A stretch of DNA of 64,000 nt from Sorangium sp025924095 (lineage in GTDB: Bacteria > Myxococcota_A > Polyangia > Polyangiales > Polyangiaceae): positions 3,782,001-3,846,000 of the forward strand of contig NZ_CP150356.1 in assembly GCF_051521505.1 (NCBI RefSeq), in the 5' to 3' direction. Below are positions 1-9,403 of this stretch, one piece after another; the stretch's first letter is position 1, and the number at the start of each line of letters is the position of its first letter. The notes under the pieces were generated by a model. It was given only the letters and a program-made list of their open reading frames with translations, did no database searches and had not been told where the DNA came from. Position numbers and translations under genes: made by a program.

Positions 1-2
1 AC

Positions 3-1529
3 GTGGGGCTGCTGACGCGGGAGGAGGACGGGAGCCGCGTCTACACGTACGAGGAGGCGCGGCGGCTCATGTCGGACATCGTTGTGGCGGGGATGAAGCT
101 CGCGCCGGCCGACGCGACCTACACCGAGCAGCGGGACGCGCTGCTCGCCGCCGCGTACGCGCGGAGCGAGGCCGACATGCTCGCGCTCGCCGCCGGCTTC
201 GCGCGGCGCGGGGCGGGGACGTGCGCGGTGTCCGCGCCGCGCGACTCGCGCGACTTCGCCGGCGTCGTCGAGGGGTTCGAGCTGAAGCCGTCGAGCGCCC
301 TGTCGGTGGGGCAGCCGGACGACGGCGTGGAGGCGTGCGACGAGGACGGCTTCCTCGACGCGGGCGAGCGCGGCCGGGTGGCCCTCGAGGTGCGGAACGC
401 GGGCCCCGTGCCGCTCGTCGGGGCCGAGGCGACCGTCTCCTCGACGAACGGCCACGTGTCGTTCCCGGGCGGGACCACGTTCGCGGTGCCGGAGGTGCCG
501 CCGTTCGGGGCGAGGACCGTCGAGGTCGAGCTGAGCGTGGACGAGGCCGCCGAGGGGATCGAGACGCTGGAGCTCCACGTGGAGGTCGCGGCCGACGGGG
601 CGTGCGAGACGGCGGTCCTCGCCGTGGCCGGGGCGCGCCTCAACGTCGACGACGTGCCGGGCGCGTCGACCGTCGATTCGGTCGAGAGCGAGGCGCCCGT
701 CTGGGCGAAGGAGGGCGAGGAGGCGGACGCCATCTGGTCGCGCGAGAAGACGGACCTGACGAACCACGCGTGGCGCGGCGTCGACAACCCGAGCCTCTCC
801 GACACGCAGCTCGTCTCGCCGCCGCTCTCGGTCGGCGAGGGCGAGCCGCTCGTGATCACGTTCAACCATCGGTATTCGTTCGAGATTTCGCCGGAGACGG
901 AGGCCGAGGCGGCGGTCTACTGGGACGGCGGGCTCATCGAGATCAGCGACGACGACGGCGCGACGTGGGAGGACGTCGCGGCCTATGCGGCCCCGGGGTA
1001 CCGCGGCGCGATCGGCAACACGGTCGACGAGCCGTCCGTGAACCCGCTCGCCGGCCGTCAGGGCTTCGTCGGCGAGAACGAGGGCTGGCCGGATCCGGAG
1101 CCGGTCACGCTGGATCTCGGCGCCGTGTTCGCGGGGAAGACGGTGAAGGTCCGCTTCCGCATCGGCACCGACACCTATTCGGGCGATTTCGGCTGGGAGA
1201 TCGACGACATCGCGGTCCGCGGCATCGAGAACAAGCCGTTCGGCGCGCTCGTCCCCGACGCGCCCGGGTGCGGCGAGCCGCCGGTCGGCGAGGGCGGCGC
1301 CGGCGGCGAGGGCGGCGTCGGCGGTGAGGGAGGGGCTCCGAGCGGCGAGGGCGGAGCAGGCGGCAGCGGTGGGGCCGACGCGCCGACCGACAGCACCAGG
1401 GTGGTCGCCGAGGGCGACGGCTGCGGCTGCGATGTCGCCGGCGGCGGCGCGACCACGACCGCGGGATCGCTGGGCACGCTCCTGGCGATGGCGATGCTCG
1501 GGCTGCGGCGGCGCCGGGGGGCGGCCTGA
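3..1529 (+). CDS. Secreted M36-like metallopeptidase C-terminal part with MYXO-CTERM tail (5' truncated)
   Basis: The reading frame is open to the left edge, so the true start and probably the catalytic domain lie outside the window. The first ~75 residues resemble the last helices of fungalysin-type (M36) peptidases, including an FARRGAG stretch at about residues 66-72. Two beta-sandwich-like regions follow (roughly 80-220 and 260-405), the second with a GWEIDDIAVRG segment typical of secreted protease accessory domains. A Gly/Glu-rich linker then leads to a C-terminal GCGCD motif, a hydrophobic segment and LRRRR, the MYXO-CTERM sorting signal. Inference: a secreted or surface-anchored protease or adhesin. 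The peptidase assignment is moderate because no HExxH is visible here; the sorting tail is clear. Confidence 0.75.
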   Translation: MGLLTREEDGSRVYTYEEARRLMSDIVVAGMKLAPADATYTEQRDALLAAAYARSEADMLALAAGFARRGAGTCAVSAPRDSRDFAGVVEGFELKPSSALSVGQPDDGVEACDEDGFLDAGERGRVALEVRNAGPVPLVGAEATVSSTNGHVSFPGGTTFAVPEVPPFGARTVEVELSVDEAAEGIETLELHVEVAADGACETAVLAVAGARLNVDDVPGASTVDSVESEAPVWAKEGEEADAIWSREKTDLTNHAWRGVDNPSLSDTQLVSPPLSVGEGEPLVITFNHRYSFEISPETEAEAAVYWDGGLIEISDDDGATWEDVAAYAAPGYRGAIGNTVDEPSVNPLAGRQGFVGENEGWPDPEPVTLDLGAVFAGKTVKVRFRIGTDTYSGDFGWEIDDIAVRGIENKPFGALVPDAPGCGEPPVGEGGAGGEGGVGGEGGAPSGEGGAGGSGGADAPTDSTRVVAEGDGCGCDVAGGGATTTAGSLGTLLAMAMLGLRRRRGAA

Positions 1530-1565
1530 AGGGCAGGATCGGTTGAGGCCGCGGCCCGAGGGGGC

Positions 1566-1608
1566 GCGGTCCGACGGGGCGCGTCTGGCGGGGCCGCGGT
1601 CCGACGGG
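1566..1608. repeat. 13-bp direct repeat in a convergent gap
   Basis: GCGGTCCGACGGG occurs at 1566-1578 and again at 1596-1608, 30 bp apart. It lies in the 89-bp gap between two genes that converge. The second copy is followed by a short inverted repeat (GACGG...CCGTC, 1603-1620). It may act in transcription termination or be a simple duplication; there is no T tract. Confidence 0.4.
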
Positions 1609-1618
1609 CCCCGGGCCG

Positions 1619-2815
1619 TCAGCGCCGGGCGCGGTGCGACGCGGGCGCGCCCACGTCCTGCGGCTCGTCGCTCCAGTCGACCGCGATCGAGTCCTCCCTC
1701 GCGCTCGCAGGGCCGTCCCACTCGACGGTGACCGAGCTGCCGCTCATGGACGGATCCTCGCTCCAGTCGACGGCGATGGCGTCGGCGACGGTCGGGCGGC
1801 TCGCGGGGCTCGTCGGGATCGTGATGGGCCCGTTGTCCTCGTCCGAGGCGGCCGGTGATCGCTGCCCGTGCAGCGTGATCGCGTCGGGATCGAGCGCGTG
1901 CGCGAACCGCGACGCGTACGGGGGCGGCTCGCCGCGCAGGAGGGCGAGCACGTCCTCGAGCATGAGGCGCGCGTCGGGGTAGCGCTGGTCGCGGTCGAAG
2001 GCGAGCGCGCGGTCGACGACGAGGCACACGTCGCGCGGCGCGTGCGGCGCGCGCTGCGCGAGCGACGGCGCCGGCTCCCTGCCCATCTTCAGCAGGAGGT
2101 CGAAGTCGGTGCTCGCCTCGTGCACGTGGCGGCCGGCGATCAGGCGGAACATGGTGGCGCCGACCGCGAACAGGTCGGCGCGGGTGTCGATGTCGCGGCC
2201 CTTGGCCTGCTCCGGCGGCATGTACGGCGTCGTGCCGAGCACGAGGCCCATCCGCGTGAGCTCCCCCTGGAGGCTGGAGTCCTGCCGGATGCGCGCGAGC
2301 CCGAAATCGAGGACCTTGATGCGCACGCCGCCGCCGGGCAGGGGCGTGGCCGCGGCGTCGTCGCGGACGACGTACAGGTTGGGCGGCTTGATGTCGCGGT
2401 GGATGATCCCCTGCGCGTGCGCCGCGCCGAGCGTGTCGAGCACCTGCGCGGTGAAGCGGAGCACCTCGGCCAGCGGGATGCCGCCGAGGCGGCGCTCGCG
2501 CTCGGCGAGCGACTCGCCCTCGAGCAGCTCCATCACCAGGAACGGCGCGCCGTCCTCGGCGACGTCGATGTCGCGGATCTCGACGGCGCCCGGGTGATGG
2601 AAGCGGTTCGCGGCCTGCGCCTCGCGCTCGAACCGGTCGCAGATCTCCTTCGACTTCGCGGCCTGGGGGTGCAGGATCTTGAGCGCGTCGCGGCGCCCGA
2701 TGCGGTGGACGCCGACGTAGACCGCGGCCATGCCGCCGGCGCCGAGCAGCCGCTCCAGCGTCCACTTGTTGCGGATGGTGATCCCCACGCGTCGTAGGGC
2801 CGTGTCGCTGCTCAT
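1619..2815 (-). CDS. Ser/Thr protein kinase (Hanks type), soluble, with C-terminal VDWS repeats
   Basis: Cytoplasmic protein kinase of 398 aa. The start ATG at 2815 is preceded by AAGGA 6 nt upstream; a longer frame is open to 2851. Visible kinase motifs are the glycine loop GAGGMAAV (~25-32), ATP-binding Lys46 (ALKIL), HRDIKPPN (139-146), DFG (170-172) and the activation-segment end TPYMPPEQ. The domain ends near residue 300. No membrane segment follows, unlike the two other kinases in this window. The last ~52 residues hold three 15-residue units of the form hydrophobic-x-V-D/E-W (347, 362, 377), acidic and Trp-containing, which could dock a partner. It is divergent from the 2TM-domain gene at 2896. 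Substrate is unknown. Confidence 0.93.
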   Translation of the reverse strand: MSSDTALRRVGITIRNKWTLERLLGAGGMAAVYVGVHRIGRRDALKILHPQAAKSKEICDRFEREAQAANRFHHPGAVEIRDIDVAEDGAPFLVMELLEGESLAERERRLGGIPLAEVLRFTAQVLDTLGAAHAQGIIHRDIKPPNLYVVRDDAAATPLPGGGVRIKVLDFGLARIRQDSSLQGELTRMGLVLGTTPYMPPEQAKGRDIDTRADLFAVGATMFRLIAGRHVHEASTDFDLLLKMGREPAPSLAQRAPHAPRDVCLVVDRALAFDRDQRYPDARLMLEDVLALLRGEPPPYASRFAHALDPDAITLHGQRSPAASDEDNGPITIPTSPASRPTVADAIAVDWSEDPSMSGSSVTVEWDGPASAREDSIAVDWSDEPQDVGAPASHRARR

Positions 2816-2895
2816 GAGGTCCTTGCGCCCATGGAAGCGGCGCGGCCGCACGCGGTCAAGCGTATGCTCCGCGCGCGCGGGAAGGTCATAGAGCG

Positions 2896-3639
2896 ATGGC
2901 GAAACCGGACAGGCAGAGCGGGCGGCGGTACACCGAGGCCGAGGTGCGGGCCATCCTGGGGCGCGCGCTGCGAGACGCGCAGGCGCGTGACGTCAGCCAT
3001 GACGAGCTGGTCGCGGCGGCCGAGGAGATCGGCATCTCGCGGGACGCGATCGAGGCCGCGTCGCGCGACGTCGAGCATGTCCGGGGGGAGGAGGAGGCGC
3101 GCGCGGAGATCGTCGCGCGCCGGCGCAGGGGCTTCCGCTCGCACCTGTTCTCGTTCGTCGCCGTGAACGCGTTCCTCTTCGCGGTCAACGCGCTCACGCC
3201 CGGGCCGTGGTGGTTCTTCTGGCCGCTGCTCGCGTGGGGCCTGGGGCTCGCCTTCCATGCGCGCGCCGCGCTCTCCGGCGACGTGTCCCCGCGGCGGCTC
3301 CGGCGGGAGCTCGAGCGCAGCGCCGCGCGGGCCCGGCGGGAGCAGGAGCGGCGGCTGAAGGAGCAGCGCAGGGTCGAGCGCCTCGAGCGCAAGCAGCGCC
3401 TCGAGCGGAGCGCGGAAGAGCTCGGGCACGCCGTCGAGGAGGGCGTCGCGACGGTGCTCTCGCGGATCGCGCAGGAGATCCGCGGCAGCGCTCCGCCGCC
3501 GCCGGCGCCGCCGGAAGACGCGGCGCGCCGGCAGCGGATCGCGCCGCTCGACGAGGACGGCGCCGAGTCCGAGGCGCGCGGCGAGGAAGAGGAAGAAGAG
3601 GCGGATCGCGCGGCGCGGCAGGGTCGCGGCCGGCGCTGA
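2896..3639 (+). CDS. 2TM domain-containing membrane protein
   Basis: 247-aa protein. Residues ~12-60 form a small helical module (YTEAEVRAILGRAL ... HDELVAAAEEIGIS) that commonly precedes 2TM domains. Residues ~80-115 hold two hydrophobic segments separated by a short PGPWWF turn, matching the 2TM family. A long, highly charged Arg/Glu-rich coiled-coil-like tail (135-185) and an acidic C terminus follow. Function is unknown; such proteins are often fused or linked to sensors. It diverges from the kinase at 2815, with 80 bp between the two starts, so shared regulation is possible but not shown. Confidence 0.8.
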   Translation: MAKPDRQSGRRYTEAEVRAILGRALRDAQARDVSHDELVAAAEEIGISRDAIEAASRDVEHVRGEEEARAEIVARRRRGFRSHLFSFVAVNAFLFAVNALTPGPWWFFWPLLAWGLGLAFHARAALSGDVSPRRLRRELERSAARARREQERRLKEQRRVERLERKQRLERSAEELGHAVEEGVATVLSRIAQEIRGSAPPPPAPPEDAARRQRIAPLDEDGAESEARGEEEEEEADRAARQGRGRR

Positions 3640-3684
3640 CGGCGCGGCCGGCCGGCCGGACGTTAGTCGCCGAGGGAGAGACTC

Positions 3685-4020
3685 ATGCGACGGATAGGAA
3701 TGCTCGACTCGCCGTATGTCAGAAGGGTTGCCGTGTCTCTGGAGCGTCCGTGGTTGGAGCGTGTGACGGGCCAGCTGCCGGCGGCGTATTCGGGGTTAGA
3801 GGGCGAGGTCCAGCGCAGGCCGGAGGTGTTTTCGGCTTTGCGCTGCCAGGCATCCATCTCGGCCGCCGTGGCATGGCAGTTCACGCAGTCCATGCTGGCG
3901 TCGATCGTTCCGGCTTCGCATCACCCTGGCCTGGTCAGCCTGTCGACGCGGCTTGAACGCACTCCCGAGCTCCAGAAGTATCCACCCGTCGGTCCCGGCG
4001 TGTCGGCGGCCAACAGGTGA
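3685..4020 (+). pseudogene. Internally deleted glutathione S-transferase remnant
   Basis: The 111-codon frame joins two parts of a GST. Residues 1-20 match the start of the thioredoxin-like domain (MRRIGMLDSPYVRR, with the usual SPYVRR active-site turn). From about residue 21 onward the sequence matches the C-terminal helical domain (WLERVTGQL, then AVAWQFTQSML and a PELQKYPP-like end). About 90-100 residues that normally lie between them are missing. The frame is intact and has a good ribosome site (GAGGGAGAG, 4 nt before ATG). Without most of the N-terminal fold it should not bind glutathione normally. Called a pseudogene on domain logic; a short expressed product cannot be excluded. The alternative, a real short protein, is less likely. 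Confidence 0.65.
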
Positions 4021-4036
4021 CCGCGCGGTGACGCCG

Positions 4037-4690
4037 CTACTCGGTCTCTCGCCCGACGAGCGGCGCCTCGCCGGATTCAGGGCCGAGCCGCTCGACCTCG
4101 CTCCAGAGGGAGTCGAGGTCGAGCGTGAGCCCCTCGAGGCCCGGCACGCCGGAGACCATGCCGTCCGCCGCGGCGTGCGCGTGCACGTAGCGGCCGTCCG
4201 GGCCGAGCTCGAGGAGAGCGAGCGTCGCTGCCTGCGGGTCGATGAGCCAGTACCAGCGCACCCCGAAGAGCGCGTATTCGTGCAGCTTCTCCACGCGGTC
4301 CCGGCGGGCGTCGCGCGGCGAGGGAGAGATCACCTCGACCATGATGTCGGGCGGGACGTGGATCACGCCGCGGCGCGGCGGCTTGCGGCTCCCAGGCAGG
4401 TACGCGGAGGCGTCGGGCTTCCGGCCGGAGGAGGAGGTCACGGCGAACTTCGCCTCGGAGCCCAGCACCAGCCCGCCCCGCGAGATCAGCCAGCTCCGGA
4501 GCACCCCGATGACCCAGGTCACGATGACCTCGTGAACCGCGTCCGGCACCTCTTCCTCCGCAAGCACGCCATCCACGAGCTCGCCCGGCTCGTCTTCCGG
4601 CAAACAGATCCAGCCGGCGAGGGTCAGCCTTGGCCTGGCCGGCGCCTCGCTGTCCGCGCTCTGCCTGAGCACGACTGCGCTTTGATCCAT
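4037..4690 (-). CDS. Uma2 family endonuclease (DUF820)
   Basis: 217-aa PD-(D/E)XK-fold protein of the Uma2 family. Evidence is the ELVDGVLAEEE opening, PDASAY, then PPDIMVEVISPSP followed by DRVEKLHEYALFGVRWYWLIDP, the family's signature block with its Asp, Glu and Lys residues. The start is put at ATG 4690 because the upstream extension to 4843 is low-complexity Arg/Lys/Gly and overlaps the divergent promoter region of lhr. It converges with the GST remnant (16-bp gap). Such genes are often multicopy in cyanobacteria and myxobacteria; their biological role is unknown. Confidence 0.85.
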   Translation of the reverse strand: MDQSAVVLRQSADSEAPARPRLTLAGWICLPEDEPGELVDGVLAEEEVPDAVHEVIVTWVIGVLRSWLISRGGLVLGSEAKFAVTSSSGRKPDASAYLPGSRKPPRRGVIHVPPDIMVEVISPSPRDARRDRVEKLHEYALFGVRWYWLIDPQAATLALLELGPDGRYVHAHAAADGMVSGVPGLEGLTLDLDSLWSEVERLGPESGEAPLVGRETE

Positions 4691-4868
4691 CACGATGGCG
4701 TCCAGCGTAGCACGCCGTCGTCGGTCTCCGGGAGGATCGTCCCGGCCCAGCGGCCGCCCGGCGCTCTCCTCCCGCTCTTCATTCCCGCCCTTCTTCCCGC
4801 CCTTCCTCCCACTCTTACTCCCGCCCTCCCGCTTCCGCCCCACGGCCGCCCCGGCTACCCTCGGCGGG

Positions 4869-7800
4869 ATGTTTCACCCCGTCGTGGACCGGTGGTTCCG
4901 CGGTCGCTTCGGCGCCCCCGCCCCCGCGCAGGAGCGCGCCTGGCCGGTCATCGCGGCCGGACACGACACGCTGATCAGCGCGCCGACGGGCGCCGGCAAG
5001 ACGCTCGCGGCCTTCCTCTTCTGCCTCGACCGGCTCGTCCGTGACGCGACGCGAGGCGCCCTCGAGGACCGCACCGACGTCCTCTATATCTCGCCGCTGA
5101 AGGCGCTCTCCCACGACGTCCACCGCAACCTCGAGCAGCCGATCGCCGAGATCTCGGCGGCCATGCGGGAAGCGGGCCTGCCCGCGCCGGGCATCCGGGC
5201 CGTCGTGCGGACCGGCGACAGCCCCGCGCAGGAGCGGCGCGCCATGGCCGCCCGGCCGCCGCACGTGCTCGTCACCACGCCGGAGTCGGCGTTCATCCTG
5301 CTGACGAGCGAGTCGGGGCGGCGCGCGCTCTCCGGGGTGCGCACCGTGATCCTCGACGAGGTCCACGCGATCGCCGGGGACAAGCGCGGCGCCCACCTCG
5401 CGCTCACGCTCGAGCGGCTCGAGGACCTCGTGGTCAGCCGCGGCGGCGCCCGGCCGCAGCGCGTGGGCCTCAGCGCCACGGTGCGCCCGATCGAGGTCGC
5501 CGCCCGGCTCGTCGCCGGCGCGCGCGAGCTGCCCCGGATCGTCGACGTCGGGCAGCGGCGAGACCTCGACCTCGCCGTCGAGGTGCCCCGCGACGAGCTC
5601 GGCGCGGTCTGCACGAACGAGCAGTGGACCGAGATCTACGACCGCATCGCGGCGCTCGCGGCGGGAGCGCGGTCGACCCTGGTCTTCGTCAACACGCGCC
5701 GCCTCGTCGAGCGGGTCGCGCACGCGCTCGCCGAGCGGATCGGCGAGGACGTCGTGGCGGCCCACCACGGCAGCCTCTCGCGGGCCCGGCGGCTCGCGGC
5801 GGAGCGGCGGCTCAAGGCGGGGGAGCTCCGCGTCGTTGTCGCGACCGCGTCGCTCGAGCTCGGCATCGACGTGGGCGCGGTCGACCTCGCCTGCCTCGTG
5901 GGCTCGCCGCGGTCGATCAACGTCGCCCTCCAGCGCATCGGCCGCTCGGGCCACGCGCTCGCGGCGACGCCGCGCGGGCGGCTCTTCCCGCTGACGCGCG
6001 ACCAACTCGTCGAGTGCGCGGCGATCGTGCGCGCGGCGCGGCGCGGCGAGCTCGACCGGATGGCGTCGCGCGAGGGGCCGCTCGACGTGCTGGCGCAGCA
6101 GATCATCGCCGCGTGCGCGTGCGAGGAGCGGGACGAGGAGGGGCTCTACGCGCTCGTCCGCCGGGCCGCGCCGTACGAGGGCCTGTCGCGCCGCGACTTC
6201 GACGCGGTCGTGGCCATGGTGTCGGGCGGCGGCGCGGGCTCGGGCGACGAGGGCGCCTCCGCCGCCCGGGGCGCGCGGCAGCGGGCCGGGGCGCTCGTCT
6301 ACCGCGACGCCATCGGGGGGCGGCTGCGCGGGCGGCGCGGCGCGCGGCTCGCGGCGCTCACGTCGGGCGGGGCGATCCCGGACATCGCGGCCGTGGACGT
6401 GGTGCTCCAGCCCGACGGCACGAAGGTCGGCACGCTCGACGAGGACTTCGCGATCGAGTCGTCCGGCGGCGACGTGTTCCTGCTGGGCAACACGTCGTGG
6501 CGCGTGCTCCGGCTGGAGGGCGGGCAGATGTGGGTCGAGGACGCCCACGGCGCCGCGCCGACGGTGCCGTTCTGGCTCGGGGAGGCGCCCGCGCGCACGC
6601 CGGAGCTCTCGGCCGAGGTCGCGGCGCTCCGCGCCGAGATCGCCGCGCGCCTCGACGAGGAGCGGGCCGAGGGCGCGCGGCCCGGGGCGCCGCGCGGCGA
6701 GGGCGGCGGCGAGGACGCGCGCGCGGCGCGATCGCGGGCGGCGCGCTGGCTCATGCAGGAGTGCGCGCTCGACGCGCGCGGGGCGCTGCTCGTGCGCGAC
6801 TACATCGAGGCGGGGCGCGCGGCGCTCGGCGCGGTCCCGGGCGGGGCGACCGTCGTGGTCGAGCGCTTCTTCGACGAGGCCGGGGGGCAGCAGATCGTCG
6901 TGCACTCGCCGCTCGGCGGCCGCGTGAACCGCGCGCTCGGGCTCGCGCTCCGCAAGCGCTTCTGCCGCTCGTTCGACTTCGAGCTCCAGGCGGCGGCGAC
7001 CGACGACGGCGTGCTGCTCTCGCTGTCGGCGGAGCACGGGATCCCGATCGAGGAGGTGCTGGATCTCGTCCGCCCCGAGGGCCTCGAGGAGGTGCTCGTC
7101 CAGGCGGCGCTCCAGGGCCCGATGTTCCGCACGCGCTTCCGCTGGGCCGCGTCCCGCGCGCTGGCGCTGCTCCGCTTCCGGGGGGGCCGGCGGGTGCCGC
7201 CGGCGCTCCAGCGCATGCGCGCCGACGACCTGCTGCTCTCGATCTTCCCCGAGCAGCAGGGGTGCCAGGACAACCACGGGCTCTTCGCGCACGTCGAGCC
7301 GCCGGACCACCCGCTCGTGCGCGAGGCGCTGCGCGACTGCCTGACCGAGCTGATGGATGTCGAGGGGCTGCGCGGGCTGCTCGTCGGCCTGCGCAGCGGG
7401 GCGATCCGGGTCGTGGCGCTCGACACGCCGGAGCCGAGCGTCTTCTCGCACGAGATCCTGAACGCGAACCCCTACGCGTTCCTCGACGACGCCCCGCTGG
7501 AGGAGCGGCGCGCCCGCGCGGTCCGGGTGCGGCGCGGGCTCCCGGCGGAGGTCGCCGAGCGGCTGGGCGGGCTCGATCCGGAGGTCATCGCCGAGGTGAT
7601 CGCCGAGGCGCGGCCGGACGCGCGCGACGCGGACGAGCTGCACGAGCTCCTGCTCGACCGGGTCGCGCTCCCCGCCGAGGAGGGGGGCCGGAGCGGCTTC
7701 GCGCGGCTCTTCGAGGCGCTCTGCGCCGCGGGGCGGGCGGCGGAGGTGCGCGCTCCTGCCGGCGCGGGGTCGGGCTCGCCGTGCGCGCCGCGCTGGGTCG

Positions 7801-9305
7801 CGACCGAGCGGCGGCCGCTTGTCGAGGCGATCTGGCCGGAGGCCGTGTTCGCGCCCGACGTCGCCGTGCCGCCCGCGTTGCGGCCGGCCGCGGGGGCGGA
7901 GGACCGCGGCGCCGCGATCACGGCCCTCGTGCGCGGCTTCCTGAGCGCCGCGGGGCCGGTCTCGACCGAGGAGCTCGTCCGGCGGCTCGACGTGCCCGCG
8001 GACGAGGCGCTGTCCGCGCTCGCGCGGATCGAGCTCGCGGGCGGCGCGCTGCGCGGGCGCTTCCGGCCGAGCGCGCCGGCGCGGGCGCCGCAGGTCGGCG
8101 CGGGCTCGCGCGATCTGTCGATCGAGTGGTGCGACCGCCGCCTCCTCGCCCGCATCCACCGCCGCACCGTCACGGGCCTGCGCAAGGCGATCGAGCCGGC
8201 GACCGCGGCGGAGCTCCTCCGGTTCCTCCTTGCGTGGCAGGGCGTGGCGCCGGGCACCCAGGCGCGCGGGCCGGGGGGCCTCGGGCGGGTGATCGAGCAG
8301 CTGCAGGGCTTCGAGCTCGCCGCCGGGGCGTGGGAGCGGGAGGTGCTGCCCGCGCGCGTGGCCGGTTACGACGAGGGGCTGCTCGACGCGCTCTGCCTGT
8401 CCGGCGAGGTGGCCTGGGGCCGCGTGGTCCCGCGCGACGCGGCGGCGCCCACGCGCGCGGCGCCGATCACGCTGGCGCTGCGCCGCGATCTCCCGTGGCT
8501 CCTCGCGCCGCGGGAGGCCGACGGCGAGCCGCCGCCGGCGTCGCTCTCGGAGGCGGCGCAGGGCGTGCTGTCGTTCCTGTCGCGCGCGGGCGCGTCGTTC
8601 TTCGAGGACATCGTCGCGGGCGCGGGCCGTTCCCGGTCCGAGGTGGAGGAGGTGCTCTGGGAGCTCGTCGCCGCCGGGCTCGTGACCGGCGACGGCTTCG
8701 CGGCGCTGCGCTCGCTGCTCGGCGGCGGCGCCGCGTCCGTCGCGCTGGGCGCCGGGCGGCTGCGGGGCGGGGCGCGCCGGGCGGGCCCTGTCGCGTCGGG
8801 CAGGTGGTCGCTCCTGCGGGCGCGCCCGGAGGCGTCCGCGCCCGCCCCCGGCGCCGCCGGGGACGGGACCGACGGCCCCGACGTGGTGGAGGCGCTCGCG
8901 CACCAGTACCTCCGCCGCTACGGCGTGGTCTGCCGCGAGCTGCTCGCGCGCGAGCCGCGGCCGCCCGCGTGGCGCGACCTGCTCCGGGTCTACCGGCGGC
9001 TCGAGATGACGGGGGAGCTCCGCGGCGGCCACCTCATCGCCGGCTTCGTGGGCGAGCACTTCGCGCTGCCCGAGGCGCTCGACGCGCTCCGCGCCGTCCG
9101 GAGAGCGCCCCCGTCCGGCGAGATCGTCCAGCTGAGCGCGTGCGATCCGCTGAACCTCGTGGGCATCGTCACGCCGGGGCCCCGCGTCCCGGCCGCGCTC
9201 GGTCATGGGGTGATCTACCGGGATGGAGTCCCGCTCGCGCCCATCGCCCCCGCGGCGGACGAGCGGCCCCGGGCGCTGGCGGCGTTCTCGCGAGCAGCGG
9301 TGTGA
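4869..9305 (+). CDS. lhr: Lhr-type DEAD/DEAH-box ATP-dependent DNA helicase
   Basis: A 1478-aa helicase, the size of full-length bacterial Lhr. Motifs: Walker A SAPTGAGKT (37-45), DEVH (163-166), motif III LSATVRP, motif VI QRIGRSGH. The C-terminal two thirds correspond to the Lhr winged-helix, Lhr core and C-terminal extension found in long bacterial forms. Lhr family members are ATP-dependent 3'-5' ssDNA translocases and DNA:RNA helicases linked to repair. The ATG at 4869 is chosen because homology begins at once (MFHPVVDRWFRGRF); the upstream in-frame extension to 4695 is low complexity. The opposite strand carries a long Arg-rich open frame that is a codon-bias artefact. It appears monocistronic. 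Confidence 0.93.
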   Translation: MFHPVVDRWFRGRFGAPAPAQERAWPVIAAGHDTLISAPTGAGKTLAAFLFCLDRLVRDATRGALEDRTDVLYISPLKALSHDVHRNLEQPIAEISAAMREAGLPAPGIRAVVRTGDSPAQERRAMAARPPHVLVTTPESAFILLTSESGRRALSGVRTVILDEVHAIAGDKRGAHLALTLERLEDLVVSRGGARPQRVGLSATVRPIEVAARLVAGARELPRIVDVGQRRDLDLAVEVPRDELGAVCTNEQWTEIYDRIAALAAGARSTLVFVNTRRLVERVAHALAERIGEDVVAAHHGSLSRARRLAAERRLKAGELRVVVATASLELGIDVGAVDLACLVGSPRSINVALQRIGRSGHALAATPRGRLFPLTRDQLVECAAIVRAARRGELDRMASREGPLDVLAQQIIAACACEERDEEGLYALVRRAAPYEGLSRRDFDAVVAMVSGGGAGSGDEGASAARGARQRAGALVYRDAIGGRLRGRRGARLAALTSGGAIPDIAAVDVVLQPDGTKVGTLDEDFAIESSGGDVFLLGNTSWRVLRLEGGQMWVEDAHGAAPTVPFWLGEAPARTPELSAEVAALRAEIAARLDEERAEGARPGAPRGEGGGEDARAARSRAARWLMQECALDARGALLVRDYIEAGRAALGAVPGGATVVVERFFDEAGGQQIVVHSPLGGRVNRALGLALRKRFCRSFDFELQAAATDDGVLLSLSAEHGIPIEEVLDLVRPEGLEEVLVQAALQGPMFRTRFRWAASRALALLRFRGGRRVPPALQRMRADDLLLSIFPEQQGCQDNHGLFAHVEPPDHPLVREALRDCLTELMDVEGLRGLLVGLRSGAIRVVALDTPEPSVFSHEILNANPYAFLDDAPLEERRARAVRVRRGLPAEVAERLGGLDPEVIAEVIAEARPDARDADELHELLLDRVALPAEEGGRSGFARLFEALCAAGRAAEVRAPAGAGSGSPCAPRWVATERRPLVEAIWPEAVFAPDVAVPPALRPAAGAEDRGAAITALVRGFLSAAGPVSTEELVRRLDVPADEALSALARIELAGGALRGRFRPSAPARAPQVGAGSRDLSIEWCDRRLLARIHRRTVTGLRKAIEPATAAELLRFLLAWQGVAPGTQARGPGGLGRVIEQLQGFELAAGAWEREVLPARVAGYDEGLLDALCLSGEVAWGRVVPRDAAAPTRAAPITLALRRDLPWLLAPREADGEPPPASLSEAAQGVLSFLSRAGASFFEDIVAGAGRSRSEVEEVLWELVAAGLVTGDGFAALRSLLGGGAASVALGAGRLRGGARRAGPVASGRWSLLRARPEASAPAPGAAGDGTDGPDVVEALAHQYLRRYGVVCRELLAREPRPPAWRDLLRVYRRLEMTGELRGGHLIAGFVGEHFALPEALDALRAVRRAPPSGEIVQLSACDPLNLVGIVTPGPRVPAALGHGVIYRDGVPLAPIAPAADERPRALAAFSRAAV

Positions 9306-9391
9306 GCTGCGCGCCGCGCTCATCGCCTCCTCCGCGACAGCATCGAGCGGCAGCGCGCGGTTTCAAGGAAACCCCGCGCCCGCACCCTTTA

Positions 9392-9397
9392 TATACT
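9392..9397 (+). promoter_or_regulatory. Candidate -10 element, possibly giving a leaderless mRNA
   Basis: TATACT (5 of 6 matches to TATAAT) lies in a rare AT-rich patch and ends 6 bases before the ATG at 9404. A transcript starting at the usual distance would begin at or next to the start codon. No convincing -35 box is seen. A CCAGGG stretch touches the ATG but is too close to act as a ribosome site. Confidence 0.4.
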
Positions 9398-9403
9398 CCA
9401 GGG

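Noticed and set aside
3663..3893. Minus-strand frame with CVNCH, like a cytochrome c heme site
   Set aside because: It lies antisense to the GST remnant, whose sequence similarity is clear; the single CXXCH is chance and no signal peptide precedes it.
4815..9323. 1502-codon open frame antisense to lhr
   Set aside because: Composition is extremely Arg/Glu/Asp-rich with no domain; it mirrors the codon bias of the helicase gene.
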